The notes under the pieces are model-generated. The model was not told the origin of the DNA, did no database searches, and saw nothing but the letters and a program-made list of their open reading frames with translations. From NCBI GenBank assembly GCA_013076295.1, contig RQOL01000519.1, positions 434,001-498,000 of the forward strand: a stretch of 64,000 nucleotides of DNA, read 5' to 3'. A program made the position numbers and the translations under genes. Below are positions 1-11,075 of this stretch, piece after piece; positions within the stretch are counted from its first letter, which is position 1, and each line of letters starts with the position of its first letter. This DNA comes from Sanderia malayensis. Taxonomy: Eukaryota > Cnidaria > Scyphozoa > Semaeostomeae > Pelagiidae.

Positions 1-3000
1 CACCAAAAGATACAGTTTAATGGCTCTGATTATGAATATCGAGGTCATTTTTGAAAAATTTGTAGTTTAGGGTGCCAAAAATGGGAATAAACCTGAACAA
101 ATCCTACTAGCTTGCCCATGCGTGAGTGAAAAATATAAGCATATTTTCCGAAAAAAATAAGTTGTCAGAAATTCATGAAAGTCATCAGAAAGTACAGTTT
201 GAGGGCGCTGATTATGAATATCGAGGTCATTTTTAAAGTTTTTGCAATTTAGGGGGTCGAAAAGGGAGTAAACTTGAACAACTCCTACTCGCATGCGCAT
301 GCGCGAGTCAAATATAAGTGTTACCGAACAAAACTAAGTTGTCAGAAATTGATGAAAATCACCAAAAATACAGTTTAATGGCTCTGATTATGAATATCGA
401 GGTCATTTTTAAAGTTTTTGCAATTTAGGGGGTCAAAAAAGGGAGTAAACTTGAACAACTTCTACTCGCTTGCCCATGCGCGAGTCAAAATTATAAGTAT
501 GTTATGAACAAAACTAAAGTTGTCAGAAATTGATGAAAATCACCAAAAGATACAGTTTAATGGCTCTGATTATGAATATCGAGGTCATTTTTGAAAATTT
601 GTAGTTTAGGGTGCCAAAAATGGGAATAAACTTGAACAACTCCACTCGCATGCGCATGCGCGAGTCAAAAAAGGAGCATTTTATCGAAAAAGATAAGTTG
701 TCAGAAACTGATGAAAGTCACAGAAGTACAGTTTGAGGGGCTGATTATGAATATCGAGGTCTTTTTAAAGTTTTTACAATTTAAAGGGTCAAAAATGGGA
801 GTAAACTTGAACAACCTCTACTCGCTTGCCCATGCGCGAGACAAAATGGGAGAATGTCTTCGGAAATAACCAAAGTTGTTAGAAAATTGATGAAAATCAC
901 CAGCAAGTACAGCTTGAGGGCGCTGATTATGAATATTGGGGTCATTTTTGAAATTTTGCAGTTTAGGTGTCGAAAATGGGAGCAAACTTGAACAACTCTA
1001 CTCGCTTGCCATGCGCGAGTCAAAATTAAGAGCATGTTATCGAACAAAACTAAAAATGTCAAAATTGATGAAAATGCCAAAGATACAGTTTAATGGCGCT
1101 GATTATGAATATCGAGGTCGTTTTTTGAAATTTGCAGTTTGGGTGCCAAAATGGGAAATTTGAGCAACTCCTACTCGCTTGCCATGCGCGAGTCAAAAAT
1201 AAGAGCATGTTTCGAAAAAAATAAGTTGTTAGAAATTGATGAAAGTCACCAGAAAGTACAGTTTGAGGGCGCTGATTATGAATATCGAGGTCATTTTTAA
1301 AGTTTTTGCAATTTAGGGGTCAAAAAGGGAGTAAACTTGAACAACTCTACTCGCTTGCCCATGCGCGAGTCAAAATTATAAGTATGTTACCGAACAAAAC
1401 TAAAGTTGTCAGAAATTGATGAAAATCACCAAAAGATACAGTTTAATGGCTCTGATTATGAATATCGAGGTCATTTTTAAAGTTTTTGCAATTTAGGGGG
1501 TCAAAAAAGGGAGTAAACTTGAACAACTTCTACTCGCTTGCCCATGCGCGAGTCAAAATTATAAGTATGTTATCGAACAAAACTAAAGTTGTCAGAAATT
1601 GATGAAAATCACCAAAAGATACAGTTTAATGGCTCTGATTATGAATATCGAGGTCATTTTTGAAAAATTTGTAGTTTAGGGTGCCAAAAATGGGAATAAA
1701 CTTGAACAACTCCAACTCGCATGCGCATGCGCGAGTCAAAAAAGGGAGCATTTTATCGAAAAAGATAAGTTGTCAGAAACTGATGAAAGTCACCAGAAAG
1801 TACAGTTTGAGGGCGCTGATTATGAATATCGAGGTCATTTTTAAAGTTTTTACAATTTAAAGGGTCAAAAATGGGAGTAAACTTGAACAACCTCTACTCG
1901 CTTGCCCATGCGCGAGACAAAAATGGGAGAATGTCTTCGAAAATAACCAAAGTTGTTAGAAATTGATGAAAATCACCAGCAAGTACAGCTTGAGGGCGCT
2001 GATTATGAATATTGGGGTCATTTTTGAAATTTTGCAGTTTAGGGTGTCGAAAATGGGAGCAAACTTGAACAACTCTTACTCGCTTGCCAATGCGCGAGTC
2101 AAAATTAAGAGCATGTTATCGAAGAAAACTAAAAATGTCAAAAATTGATGAAAATTGCCAAAAGATACAGTTTAATGGCGCTGATTATGAATATCGAGGT
2201 CGTTTTTGAAAAATTTGCAGTTTGGGGTGCCAAAAATGGGAATAATTTGAGCAACTCCTACTCGCTTGCCCATGCGCGAGTCAAAAATAAGAGCATGTTT
2301 TCGGAAAAAAATAAGTTGTTAGAAATTGATGAAAGTCACCAGAAAGTACAGTTTGAGGGCGCTGATTATGAATATCGAGGTCATTTTTAAAGTTTTTGCA
2401 ATTTAAAGGGTCAAAAATGGGAGTAAACTTGAACAACCTCTACTCGCTTGCCCATGCGCGAGACAAAAATGGGAGAATGTCTTCGAAAATAACCAAAGTT
2501 GTTAGAAATTGATGAAAATCACCAGCAAGTACAGCTTGAGGGCGCTGATTATGAATATTGGGGTCATTTTTGAAATTTTGCAGTTTAGGGTGTCGAAAAT
2601 GGGAGCAAACTTGAACAACTCTTACTCGCTTGCTAATGCGCGAGTCAAAATTAAGAGCATGTTATCGAACAAAACTAAAAATGTCAAAAATTGATGAAAA
2701 TTGCCAAAAGATACAGCTTAATGGCGCTGATTATGAAAATCGAGGTCGTTTTTGAAAAATTTGCAGTTTGGGGTACCAAAAATGGGAATAAATTTGAACA
2801 ACTCCTACTCGCGTGCGCATGCGCGAGTCAAAAAAGGGAGCATGTTATCGAAAAAGATAAGTTGTCAGAAATTGATGAAAGTCACAAGAAAGTACAGTTT
2901 GAGGGCACTGATTATGAATATCGAAATCATTTTTAAAGTTTTTGCAATTTAGGGGGTCAAAAATGGGAGTGAACTTGAACAACTCCCACTCGCTTACCCA

Positions 3001-3935
3001 TGCGCGAGTCAAAATTAAGAGCATGTTATCAAACAAAACTAAAGTTGTCAGAAATTGATGAAAATCACCAAAAGATACAGTTTAATGGCGCTGATTATGA
3101 ATATCGAGGTCATTTTTGGAAAATTTGCAGTTTATGGTGCCAAAAATGGGAATAAATTTGAACAACTCCTACTCGCTTGCCCATGCGCGAGTCAAAAATA
3201 AGAGCATGTTTTCGGAAAAAAATAAGTTGTCAGAAATTGATGAACGTCACCAGAAAGTACAGTTTGAGGGCGCTGATTATGAATATCGAGGTCATTTTTA
3301 AAGTTTTTGCAATTTAGGGTTTCGAAAATGGGAGCAAACTTGAACAACTCCTACTCGCTTGCCCATGCGCGAGTCAAAATTATAAGTATGTTATCGAACC
3401 AAACTACAGTTGTCAGAAAATGATGAAAATCACCAAAAAGTACATTTTTTGGGCGCTGACTATTTATATCGAGGTAATTTTTGAAAAATTTGCAGTCTGG
3501 GGTGCCAAAAATGGGAATAAACTTGAACAACTCCTTCTCGCTTGCCCATGCGCGAGTCCAAAACATAAGCATATTTTCCGAAAAATTAAGTTGTCAGAAA
3601 TTGATGAAAGTCACCAGAAAGTACAGTTTGAGGGCGCCGATTATGAATATCGAGGTCATTTTTAAAGTTTTTGCAATTTAGCGTGTCAAAAATTGGAGTA
3701 AACTTGAAAATGGGGAGACAATGTTATCGAAAAGAACCAAAGTTGTCAGAAATTGATGACAATCACCAAAAAGTAAAGTTTAAAGGCGCTGATTATGAAT
3801 ATCGAGGTCATTTTTGAATTTTTTACAGCTTAGGGTGTCAAAAATGGGAGTAAAATTGAACCACTTCTACTCCCTTGCCCATGCGTGAGTCAAAAATGGG
3901 AGCACGTTTTCGAAAAACACTAAATACTAACTTTT
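1..3935. repeat. Satellite array, ~180 bp monomer, with higher-order structure
   Basis: About 22 tandem monomers, recognised by the recurring phrase CTGATTATGAATATCGAGG every ~172-187 bp. Each monomer also carries ACTCGC...GCGAGT, a short inverted repeat that could form a hairpin. Monomers fall into several variants arranged in a higher-order pattern: the block from about 360 to 1345 recurs at about 1430 to 2430 (offset ~1,070-1,085 bp), and a three-monomer unit recurs at 546 bp spacing (for example 1963 and 2509). The array continues past the left window edge. Short reading frames inside it merely repeat with the monomer and are not genes. Confidence 0.93.
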
Positions 3936-4146
3936 TAAAAGTAAGTTTTATATTCAAATTCAGGAAGCCAAAATTGTACTTTCCGCCAAATTTGATGCAA
4001 ATTGAACGAGTTTGAAAAATTGCATATTGCCCCCTTTTACTCCGTTTTATTATCCCAAAACATTAAAATTTGAAAAACCAGTTTCATATTCAAATTCAGG
4101 ACACCAAATTTGTACTTTCCACAAAATTTGATGCAAATTGAAAGAG

Positions 4147-4235
4147 TTTGAAAAAGTGCATCAAAAGTGGGAAGTCATCAAAAGTGGGAAGTGGGAAGTC
4201 AGGAAAAAGTGGGAAGTCATCAAAAGTGAGAATCA
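4147..4235. repeat. GTGGGAAGT minisatellite block 1
   Basis: Short tandem copies of AAAGTGGGAAGTCATC-like units, inserted within a monomer of the 137 bp satellite. Confidence 0.8.
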
Positions 4236-4566
4236 TCATACCAAAATTGTATTTTCCACCAAACTTCATGCAAATTGAACGAGTTTGAAAAACTGCATAT
4301 TGCCCTTTTCTACCCCGTTATATTTCCCCAAAACATGAAATTTTCAAAAAGTAAGTTTCAGATTCAAATTCTACGCCCTAAATTTGTACTTTCCGCCGAA
4401 TTTGATGCAAATTGAACGAGTTTGAAAAATTGCCTATTGCCCCCTTTTACCCCGTTTTATGCCCTCAAAGCATGAATATTTCAAAAACCAGTTACATATT
4501 CAAATTCAGCACACCAAATTTGTACTTTCCACAATATTCGATGCAAATTGAACGAGTTTGAAAAAT

Positions 4567-4755
4567 TGCATCAAAAGTGGGAAATCATCAAAAGTGGGAA
4601 GTGGGAAGTCAAGAAAAAGTGGGAAGTCAGCAAAATTGGGAAGTCATCAAAAGTGGGAAGTGGGAAGTAAAAAAAGTGGGAAGTTGTCAAAAGTGGGAAG
4701 TCACCGAAAGTGGGAAGTGGGAAGTCAAGAAAAAGTGGGAAGTGACCAAAAATGG
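4567..4755. repeat. GTGGGAAGT minisatellite block 2
   Basis: Longest block of the AAAGTGGGAAGT minisatellite. It is followed by a ~60 bp non-satellite segment (TCTGAATATAGTGATATTCG...) that recurs after block 3. Confidence 0.8.
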
Positions 4756-4980
4756 TTTTATCTGAATATAGTGATATTCGCTTCCCATAAGTAAGGCAAG
4801 CGGACAACACAGAGCATGAAGATTGAACGAGTTTGAAAAATTGCATATTGCCCCCTTTTAACCCGTTTTATGCCCTCAAAACATGAAAATTTCAAAAACC
4901 AGTTTCATATTCAAATTCAGCACACCAAATTTGTACTTTCCACAAAATTTGATGCAAGATGAAAGATTTTGAAAAATTGC

Positions 4981-5125
4981 ATCAAAGTGGGAGGTCCTCA
5001 AAAGTGGGAAGTGGGAAGTCAGGAAAAAGTGGGAAGTCATCAAAAGTGGGAAGTGGGAAGTCAAGAAAAAGTGGGGAGTTGTCAAAAGTGGGAAGTCACC
5101 GAAAGTGGGAAGTTACCAAAATGGT
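4981..5125. repeat. GTGGGAAGT minisatellite block 3
   Basis: Third block, in the same arrangement as block 2, so blocks 2 and 3 belong to a segmental tandem duplication of roughly 0.4 kb. Confidence 0.78.
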
Positions 5126-6078
5126 TTTATCTGAATATAGTGACATTCGCTTTCCATAAGTAAGGCAAGCGGACAACACAGAGCATGAAATTGACGAGTT
5201 TCAAAAAAGCATATTGCCCCCTTTTACCCCGTTTTATTCCCCAAAACATTGAAGTTTCAAAAACAAGTTTCATATTCAATTTCAGTAGACAGAAATTGTA
5301 TTTTCCACAATATTTGATGCAACTTGAACAAGTTTGAAAAATTGCATATTGCCCCCTTCTACCCCGTCCTATTTCCCCAAAACATGAAAATTTCAAAAAG
5401 TAAGTTTCATGTTCAAATTCTGCGCCTAAAATTGTACTTTCCACCAAATTTGATGCAAATTGAACGAGTTTGAAAAATTGCATATTGCCCCCTTCTACCC
5501 CGTTTTATTCCCCCAAAACATGAAAATTTCAAAAAGTAAGTTTCATGTTCAAATTCTGCGCCCTAAAATTGTACTTTCCACCAAATTTGATGCAAATTGA
5601 ACGAGTTTGAAAAATTGAATATTGCCCCCTTCTACCCCGTTTTATTCCCCCAAAACATTACAATTTCAAAAAGTAAGTTTCATATTCAAATTCTACGCTC
5701 TAAAATTATACTTTCCACCAAATTTGATGCAAATTGAACGAGTTTGAAAAATTGCATATTGCCCCCTTTTACCCCGTTTCATTCCGCCAAAATATTAAAA
5801 ATTCAAAAAGTAAGTTTCATGTTCAAATTCAGCGCACCAAAAGTCTACTTTTCAACAAATTTGATGCAAATTGAACGAGTTTGAAAAATTGCATATTGCC
5901 CCCTTTACCCCTTTATTCTTCCAAACAATAAAATTTTAAGAAATAACCTCAATATTCGAATTCAGCGTCCCAAAATTGTACTTCTCATTGAGTTTCAGCC
6001 AGTTTTAATTAAATTGAGTGTTTCATTATTTTTACTTCTACTGGGACCGGCTGGGCATGTGAGGGTTTTAATAATTTT

Positions 6079-6240
6079 TACACTCGATGTTTGATTTCTG
6101 AATATTTAGAATAAAATACTTGAACTAATTATAAATTAATATTCAGATACATCATACATTTTATTTATTACCTCTGAGGCAGATAGTCAAGACCAATTTT
6201 GTGCAAATTTTTATCATGCAAATTGCCTACAGAAGATAGA
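6079..6240. repeat. Dispersed repeat, copy 1, left part
   Basis: This stretch matches 9545-9720 at roughly 80% by eye, including TTGATTTCTGAATATT and AGAATAAAATACTTGAACT. The match stops near 6240 and resumes at 6898, so this copy has been split by an insertion. No coding potential was seen. Confidence 0.6.
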
Positions 6241-6897
6241 ATCAAAATGACCTTGAGGTGACTCGCGACAGATGGCTTTTATTTCACTGTATTATCCAGA
6301 AAGTGAAGAAGGTAATATCAAATTAAAGTCAAACTTGCGAGCCTAAAAGTTGAGCTTGAGCAAAACTGAATACCCTGGATTTAATTTTCAGGATTGAACG
6401 CAGCAAATTCAAAAAACATTTGTTTTGACACCACTCAAGCAAACATTTTGACTTCAGTTTTCGATCTTGTTTCATCAAGGTTAAAAAACTTTCAGTTTCC
6501 AAAACAAAAATGAAATACTATAATTGTTGTATTAGTTGCATAAGCATACAGCTAGAAAACTTTTCTTCTTTTCTCCTGATGCTTCCCACAACGAGTCAAA
6601 AATGCTCCCCGCCTCGTGTCCGTGCGTGATCGTGCTCTTGGTCCCCCCTGCCACAGCGTGCCCAGCATCTAGCATGGTACGTCATGTTGTTTGTTGTTTC
6701 AACAAGTTTACATTTTATCCAATGAAAAACTTGCAAAGTGATATCATGCTTGGTAGCCTCACTTCAAATCAAAAGTGAACGTTTGAATCTGAGGCACATA
6801 CCTTATATGGGCAAAGTAAACAGAAACACAGACACAGAACACAACATTTTTCCCCACACACCAACATATACTCGCTTGCGCATGCGCTTCGCGAGTC
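6241..6897. mobile_element. Probable ~0.65 kb insertion splitting a dispersed repeat; class unknown
   Basis: The intact copy at 9545-9815 runs without a break across the point where this segment sits, so the segment is an insertion relative to that copy. Its right end carries a strong hairpin (6870-6896, ACTCGC...GCGAGT around a GCGCATGCGC core) closely matching the hairpin in every ~180 bp satellite monomer. I saw no transposase or reverse transcriptase, and the ends have no clear terminal inverted repeats. A 3' hairpin is a feature of Helitron-like elements, but the canonical CTRR end is missing, so the class stays open. Confidence 0.4.
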
Positions 6898-6985
6898 AAA
6901 AATAGTTGTAAAAATATTCACTATTCCTATAAAAACAGCCTTGCATTTCTTGCCTTGCAAGTGTAAAGAAATTTAAAGATATAAC
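6898..6985. repeat. Dispersed repeat, copy 1, right part
   Basis: Matches 9729-9807 (AAATAGTTGTAAAAATATTC and ACAGCCTTGCATTTCT), continuing the copy interrupted at 6240. Confidence 0.6.
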
Positions 6986-7825
6986 CCTAACCCAAATTAG
7001 TTTCACGAGTTTGAGTCATTGGAATTTATGAAAATTGGGCGCTTCCATTCTACAATATTTTTTGCACTCCGCAGTGACACATAACAGGAGGATACTTCGT
7101 CAAATTAATTTGAAACTTCGTAGCAATGTTCAAAGTGCCCCTACTGCTTTTTGTTATTTGTCAATTAAATAATCCCCGGTACGCTGACTTCAGGAAATTG
7201 TTTTTAAATTGTTTCGCTTCATTATTATGTTGACGTTATAACAGCCAACCAAAATTGTTATCTGTAGTTCTACAAGGCAAGGCTTGTGATTTTTTGCTAT
7301 AATTTCAATGCACACAGCACCCCCGTCTTCATCTGTCATCCAATTCATTGCAAATTTTTGTTGCTGCTGTTGCCGTGAAAAAATGGAATTTTGCACAGGG
7401 GAGGAATTCCACATCACCGACAAATTATCGTTTGTCCCCTTCCGAGATTTTCTCGGTAAATATGAGCACGTGCATGCAATCGGTCTTGAATTGAACTTCA
7501 TCGCAAAGTTTCATAATGGCGACACATAGCTACACAACACAACAAGGCTTTCGAAGACAATATATTGTTACTAGGCTATATGCACATATAGTAAGTATTC
7601 TAAATGTTAAATACGGTTGATTTAAACACTCTAACGTCAGTCTGCAATGTGAGAATGCATTATAATTTTCTACTTTCTCTTAGTAACGACTAGACTGGGG
7701 TACCTAATGCATCAATTGATTTGTCATCAATTGTCAGTTTGTGTTTTTTCCTGCTTTTTTATTTAGAAAGTTGGTTTTCAGCGATTTTATTTGATTTCAT
7801 TTAAGAAACTGTTAAGAAGTTTTTA
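6986..7825. other. Unannotated stretch
   Basis: No gene is supported. An open frame at 7308-7529 (73 codons, plus strand) has no recognisable domain. The only structure is one arm of a 34 bp inverted repeat at 7386-7419. Confidence 0.5.
7386..7419 (+). repeat. 34 bp inverted repeat, left arm
   Basis: The 34 bases starting GAATTTTGCACAGGGG are the exact reverse complement of 8638-8671; similarity stops abruptly at both ends. The first MITE copy lies between the arms. Confidence 0.8.
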
Positions 7826-8233
7826 CACTCTTTTCATTTTATAAGAATACTTAATTTTTTGCTGAACCTCATTATTCTTAATTTTTTCTATTTTGAGCCT
7901 CTGAATATTCTTAAATTATTCTTAGCGCGGCAGAAAATACGGATATGGCAATACACTGCTATTATTATAATCAATGCCAAAACGCATAACTATTACAATT
8001 GCTAACAGAATAAGTCCTTATTTCCTGTAGCACAGATTTTATCGAAATTTGGATGAGTGTATTTAAAACCATTGCCTGTGAAAAGCACACCAATTCAAAA
8101 ATAAAAAACGCCTGCTAAAAATAATAGTTTCACAAGATCGTGAGCCTGACAATATTCTTAAAATTTTCTTAAATTTCACGAATTTTGAGCCTCATTATTC
8201 TTATAAAGTGTATTCTTATATAAAAAAAGAGTG
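7826..8233. mobile_element. MITE, copy 1 (TA-flanked, CACTCTTTT terminal inverted repeats)
   Basis: This 408 bp non-coding element begins CACTCTTTTCATTTTATAAG and ends in its near-complement (...AAAAGAGTG), with about 24 bp of imperfect terminal inverted repeat. TA dinucleotides flank it at 7824-7825 and 8234-8235, as expected of a TA target-site duplication in the Tc1/mariner group. The second copy at 9858-10272 has the same ends and TA flanks. No transposase is encoded, so it is non-autonomous. Confidence 0.82.
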
Positions 8234-9544
8234 TATTGCATTATTTCTTTGCTACTACGCTTAGTTTTTTGTAAATAAAAGAGTGTCATTGTCAAATGCC
8301 TTGAGATATACTTCCTCTTCCGTATTGGAGCCTATTCTGTCTTGAACATAATTTGATCATATCCTACCTGATTTTCAGCTGTTTCATGATTTTCCTTAGT
8401 AAAGGACATGGTCCTCCCGACTGAAGACTTGCAATCTGTTTCTTGCACTTGGTGTTTATAATTTCGAAATGAGTGTAGTTTATTTTGTGTATGACACTGA
8501 AACAACTGACCCAAATTGATTTGGAATAATTTTCCCGCTAAAAAGTGATTATTTTGTTCGCATTGATCAATCGAGAAGTCTCGGCTAGGACAGTGTCGGT
8601 TCTCGTTACATCAATTCTCGGAGAAAAACATTTTTTTCGGTGATGTGGAATTCCTCCCCTGTGCAAAATTCGAAAAAATGGCCGAAGTGAAGTGATTTTG
8701 CAGCATTGTGAGGTTTTAAAATGCACTAAAACATTACTTTACACCATTGGAAATTTGTTTAAACTTGGCAAGAACCTTTAAAACAGCATTCTCGACATCT
8801 TAGCAGTGTTTTGGAACGTAATCAACAACCGAACGTCCTGTTACCTTTGTCATGCATAAACAATGTATGTATGTGGAATTACGAAAGTATAAAATTATGC
8901 TGAAGATTGTTATGAAGCTGAATTTAGCTTGAAATTTACTCAATCAAAAGTATCCACTTTGAAAAGAATTGGAAAGTAAAAATAATAATAAAAACATATA
9001 CAATGAAAAAAGATCATTGGATGTTATGTCAGCTTTACAGCCGAGAAGTCTCTTATGATGAGATGATTGCCTCAGTCAGAGTGGAGTATGCACCTCACCT
9101 GGTAGGAACCATAAAATTATTGAGTAGGTAATCTTTTAAAATTTTTTTTTGCAATTCAGCAACAATCAAATAGTTTTATAATTTAGGTTGATAGAAAACG
9201 GATTAAGAACAAAATAGGCTACAACATCATTTCTAGATATACCTAGGACACTGACTGGGAGAACCGAAACGGTTTTCGAGCCCAGCCAGCACTCTAAAAA
9301 TCAAATTTTTGATGCATACCCATAGAATTAATAGAGAGAATTATCATCACAGTAGTACTAACGAGTAAAGTTCTTGAGTCAATTCAGTTTGGGAGTTTCA
9401 ATCAGAATCAATTCAATCAACTTTTAATCAGAAACAATAACAAGGCAGCAGTAAAAACCCCAAAGATGAAAAGAAATGGGCCAAGAAATATTCATAGCTC
9501 AAAATACGTAAACATTTATTTATTATATTAAATACTCGCTATTT
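8234..9544. other. Unannotated stretch
   Basis: I see no supported gene. Short minus-strand frames at 8332-8514 and 8538-8726 have no recognisable domains. The right arm of the 34 bp inverted repeat lies at 8638-8671. The rest is AT-rich unique sequence. Confidence 0.5.
8638..8671 (-). repeat. 34 bp inverted repeat, right arm
   Basis: Exact reverse complement of 7386-7419. Confidence 0.8.
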
Positions 9545-9815
9545 ATTTTAATAAATTTTATACTCATTACTTGATTTCTGAATATTAAGAATAAAATACT
9601 TGAACTGTTACAAAAAAATTAACAGAGACATCATAAAGTTTATTTTGTATCTCTAAAAGGCAGATAGTGAAGACCAATTTTATGCAGCCATTCATTTGGC
9701 AAATTGCCCACAAAAGGTACAAACTAGAAATAGTTGTAAAAATATTCATTATTCCTATAAGAACAGCCTTGCATTTCTCCAGAAATATAAAGAAATATAA
9801 AGATATAAAAAAGCT
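9545..9815. repeat. Dispersed repeat, copy 2 (uninterrupted)
   Basis: Contains both halves found at 6079-6240 and 6898-6985 in one continuous run. Non-coding. Confidence 0.6.
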
Positions 9816-9857
9816 AGTTTTTAATAATACAAAAATTAACCAAACAAAACATAGGTA

Positions 9858-10272
9858 CACTCTTTTCTTTTTATAAGAATACTTTTTGCTGAGCCTCGAT
9901 ATTCTTAATTTTTTTCTATTTTGAGCCTCTGAATATTCTTAAATTAATTCTTAGCGCTGCAGAAAATACAGATATGGCAGTACACTTATTATTATCATCA
10001 ATGCCAAAAACGCGTAACTATTATAATTGCTAACAGAATAAGTCCTTATTTCCTGTAGCACAGGTTTTTTCGACACTTTAATCAAAATTTGGATGAGTAT
10101 TTAAAACCATTGCCCGTGAAAAGCACACAAATTAAAAAATAAAAAACGCCTGCTAAAAATAATAGTTCCACAAGATCCTGAGCCTGACAATATTCTTGAA
10201 ATTTTCTTAAATTTCACGAATTTTGAGCCTCATTATTCTTATAAAGTTTATTTTTATAAAAAGAAAAGAGTG
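9858..10272. mobile_element. MITE, copy 2
   Basis: This 415 bp copy of the element at 7826-8233 starts CACTCTTTTC, ends AAAAGAGTG, and is flanked by TA at 9856-9857 and 10273-10274. The interior aligns throughout with small indels, so the two copies are independent insertions of one family. Confidence 0.82.
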
Positions 10273-10499
10273 TAGTGAAATAAAGGACAAGACCATAAAT
10301 TGCTCTTCTCGAGTCAGACAGGGCGAATGTTCAGCTTTCTTCCTCAATCCATTTTTAACACCATTCATACTTTATTTTCACAGGACTACAAAATGGCTTA
10401 GTTAGACCATAATCTGAGAACCATCTTCCTGTAATATGGTAAGTTCAGATAAATTTTTAACTGGGTCAACCAGAGTTATTTTGCACATTTTATGAGTAA

Positions 10500-10642
10500 A
10501 ATTGCTTTTAAAATCGGAAACATGGCGAAACATAGTAAATACTAAAGCTTTTCGTCTGACACTCATCAGAGTAGTAGTCAGAAAGAGAATGAAAATGAAA
10601 ACCTAACAAACAATTATACCCAGAAATGGATCGAAATTGGCC
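10500..10642 (+). repeat. Left arm of ~143 bp inverted repeat flanking a Penelope-like fragment
   Basis: The segment from ATTGCTTTTAAAATCGGAAA to TCGAAATTGGCC is the near-exact reverse complement of 10933-11075, with only a few differences. About 290 bp separate the arms. Confidence 0.85.
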
Positions 10643-10663
10643 TCTAAAACATCTAAAACTCTA

Positions 10664-10864
10664 AAACACGACTCCGCTATAGGCCAACATTTACTCGACA
10701 ACCCAGAATGAGCCCAAAACTACAGTGAGGACTGTTTTCGCATTATCGGCAGAGCTAGATCAAAATTTCACTTAGGAATTTTAGAATCTGTCTACATCAA
10801 AACCATGGATCCCATACTGTGTAGACAGAAAGAGTTCGTTTTCCCACTGGGACTCTTTCAATAA
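10664..10864 (+). mobile_element. Penelope-like retroelement fragment: C-terminal GIY-YIG endonuclease region, broken
   Basis: A 66-codon frame ending at TAA 10862-10864 includes HLGILESVYIKT and a following P-x-L-C-R segment. This resembles the C-terminal end of the GIY-YIG endonuclease of Penelope-like elements, where a conserved Glu precedes the E-S/A-x-x-I pattern. An in-frame TGA sits at codon 16, and no reverse transcriptase is present upstream, so it is a dead fragment. It lies between the two inverted-repeat arms. Penelope elements are known for terminal repeats in direct or inverted orientation, which fits. The assignment rests on recall of the family motif, not on a search. Confidence 0.55.
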
Positions 10865-10932
10865 TCTATTGTTTATCACCGGTGATGATTGGTTGTTTTG
10901 CACTTTACCAATCACTCACCTCTTTTCTGATT

Positions 10933-11075
10933 GGCCAATTTCGATCCATTTCTGGGTATAATTGTTTGTTAGGTTTTCATTTTCGTTCTCTTTCTGACGT
11001 ACTACTCTGATGAGTGTCAGACGAAAAGCTTTAGTATTTATATGTTTCGCCATGTTTCCGATTTTAAAAGCAATT
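10933..11075 (-). repeat. Right arm of ~143 bp inverted repeat
   Basis: Reverse complement of 10500-10642. Confidence 0.85.

Larger units (their letters stand above)
3936..5960. repeat. Second satellite array, ~137 bp monomer
   Basis: Tandem copies of a different unit, recognised by GATGCAAATTGAACGAGTTT followed by a run resembling TTGCCCCCTTTTACCCCG. Clean copies sit at about 5452, 5589, 5725 and 5862, giving a period near 137 bp; earlier copies lie at about 3992, 4130, 4267, 4402 and 4540. Two larger segments, about 4540-4900 and 4950-5260, are duplicates of each other and include the minisatellite blocks listed separately. The array begins directly where the ~180 bp satellite decays. Confidence 0.9.

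Noticed and set aside
67..3681. Many 60-80 codon frames in the first 3.7 kb on both strands
   Set aside because: They recur with the satellite monomer and read straight through its hairpin; not genes.
4558..5483. Lys/Ser/Gly-rich frames such as KVGSGKSGKSGK
   Set aside because: Translation of the GTGGGAAGT minisatellite; no start context or conservation expected.
6978..6992. AACCCTAACCC, telomere-like
   Set aside because: Less than two full units; chance occurrence, no array.
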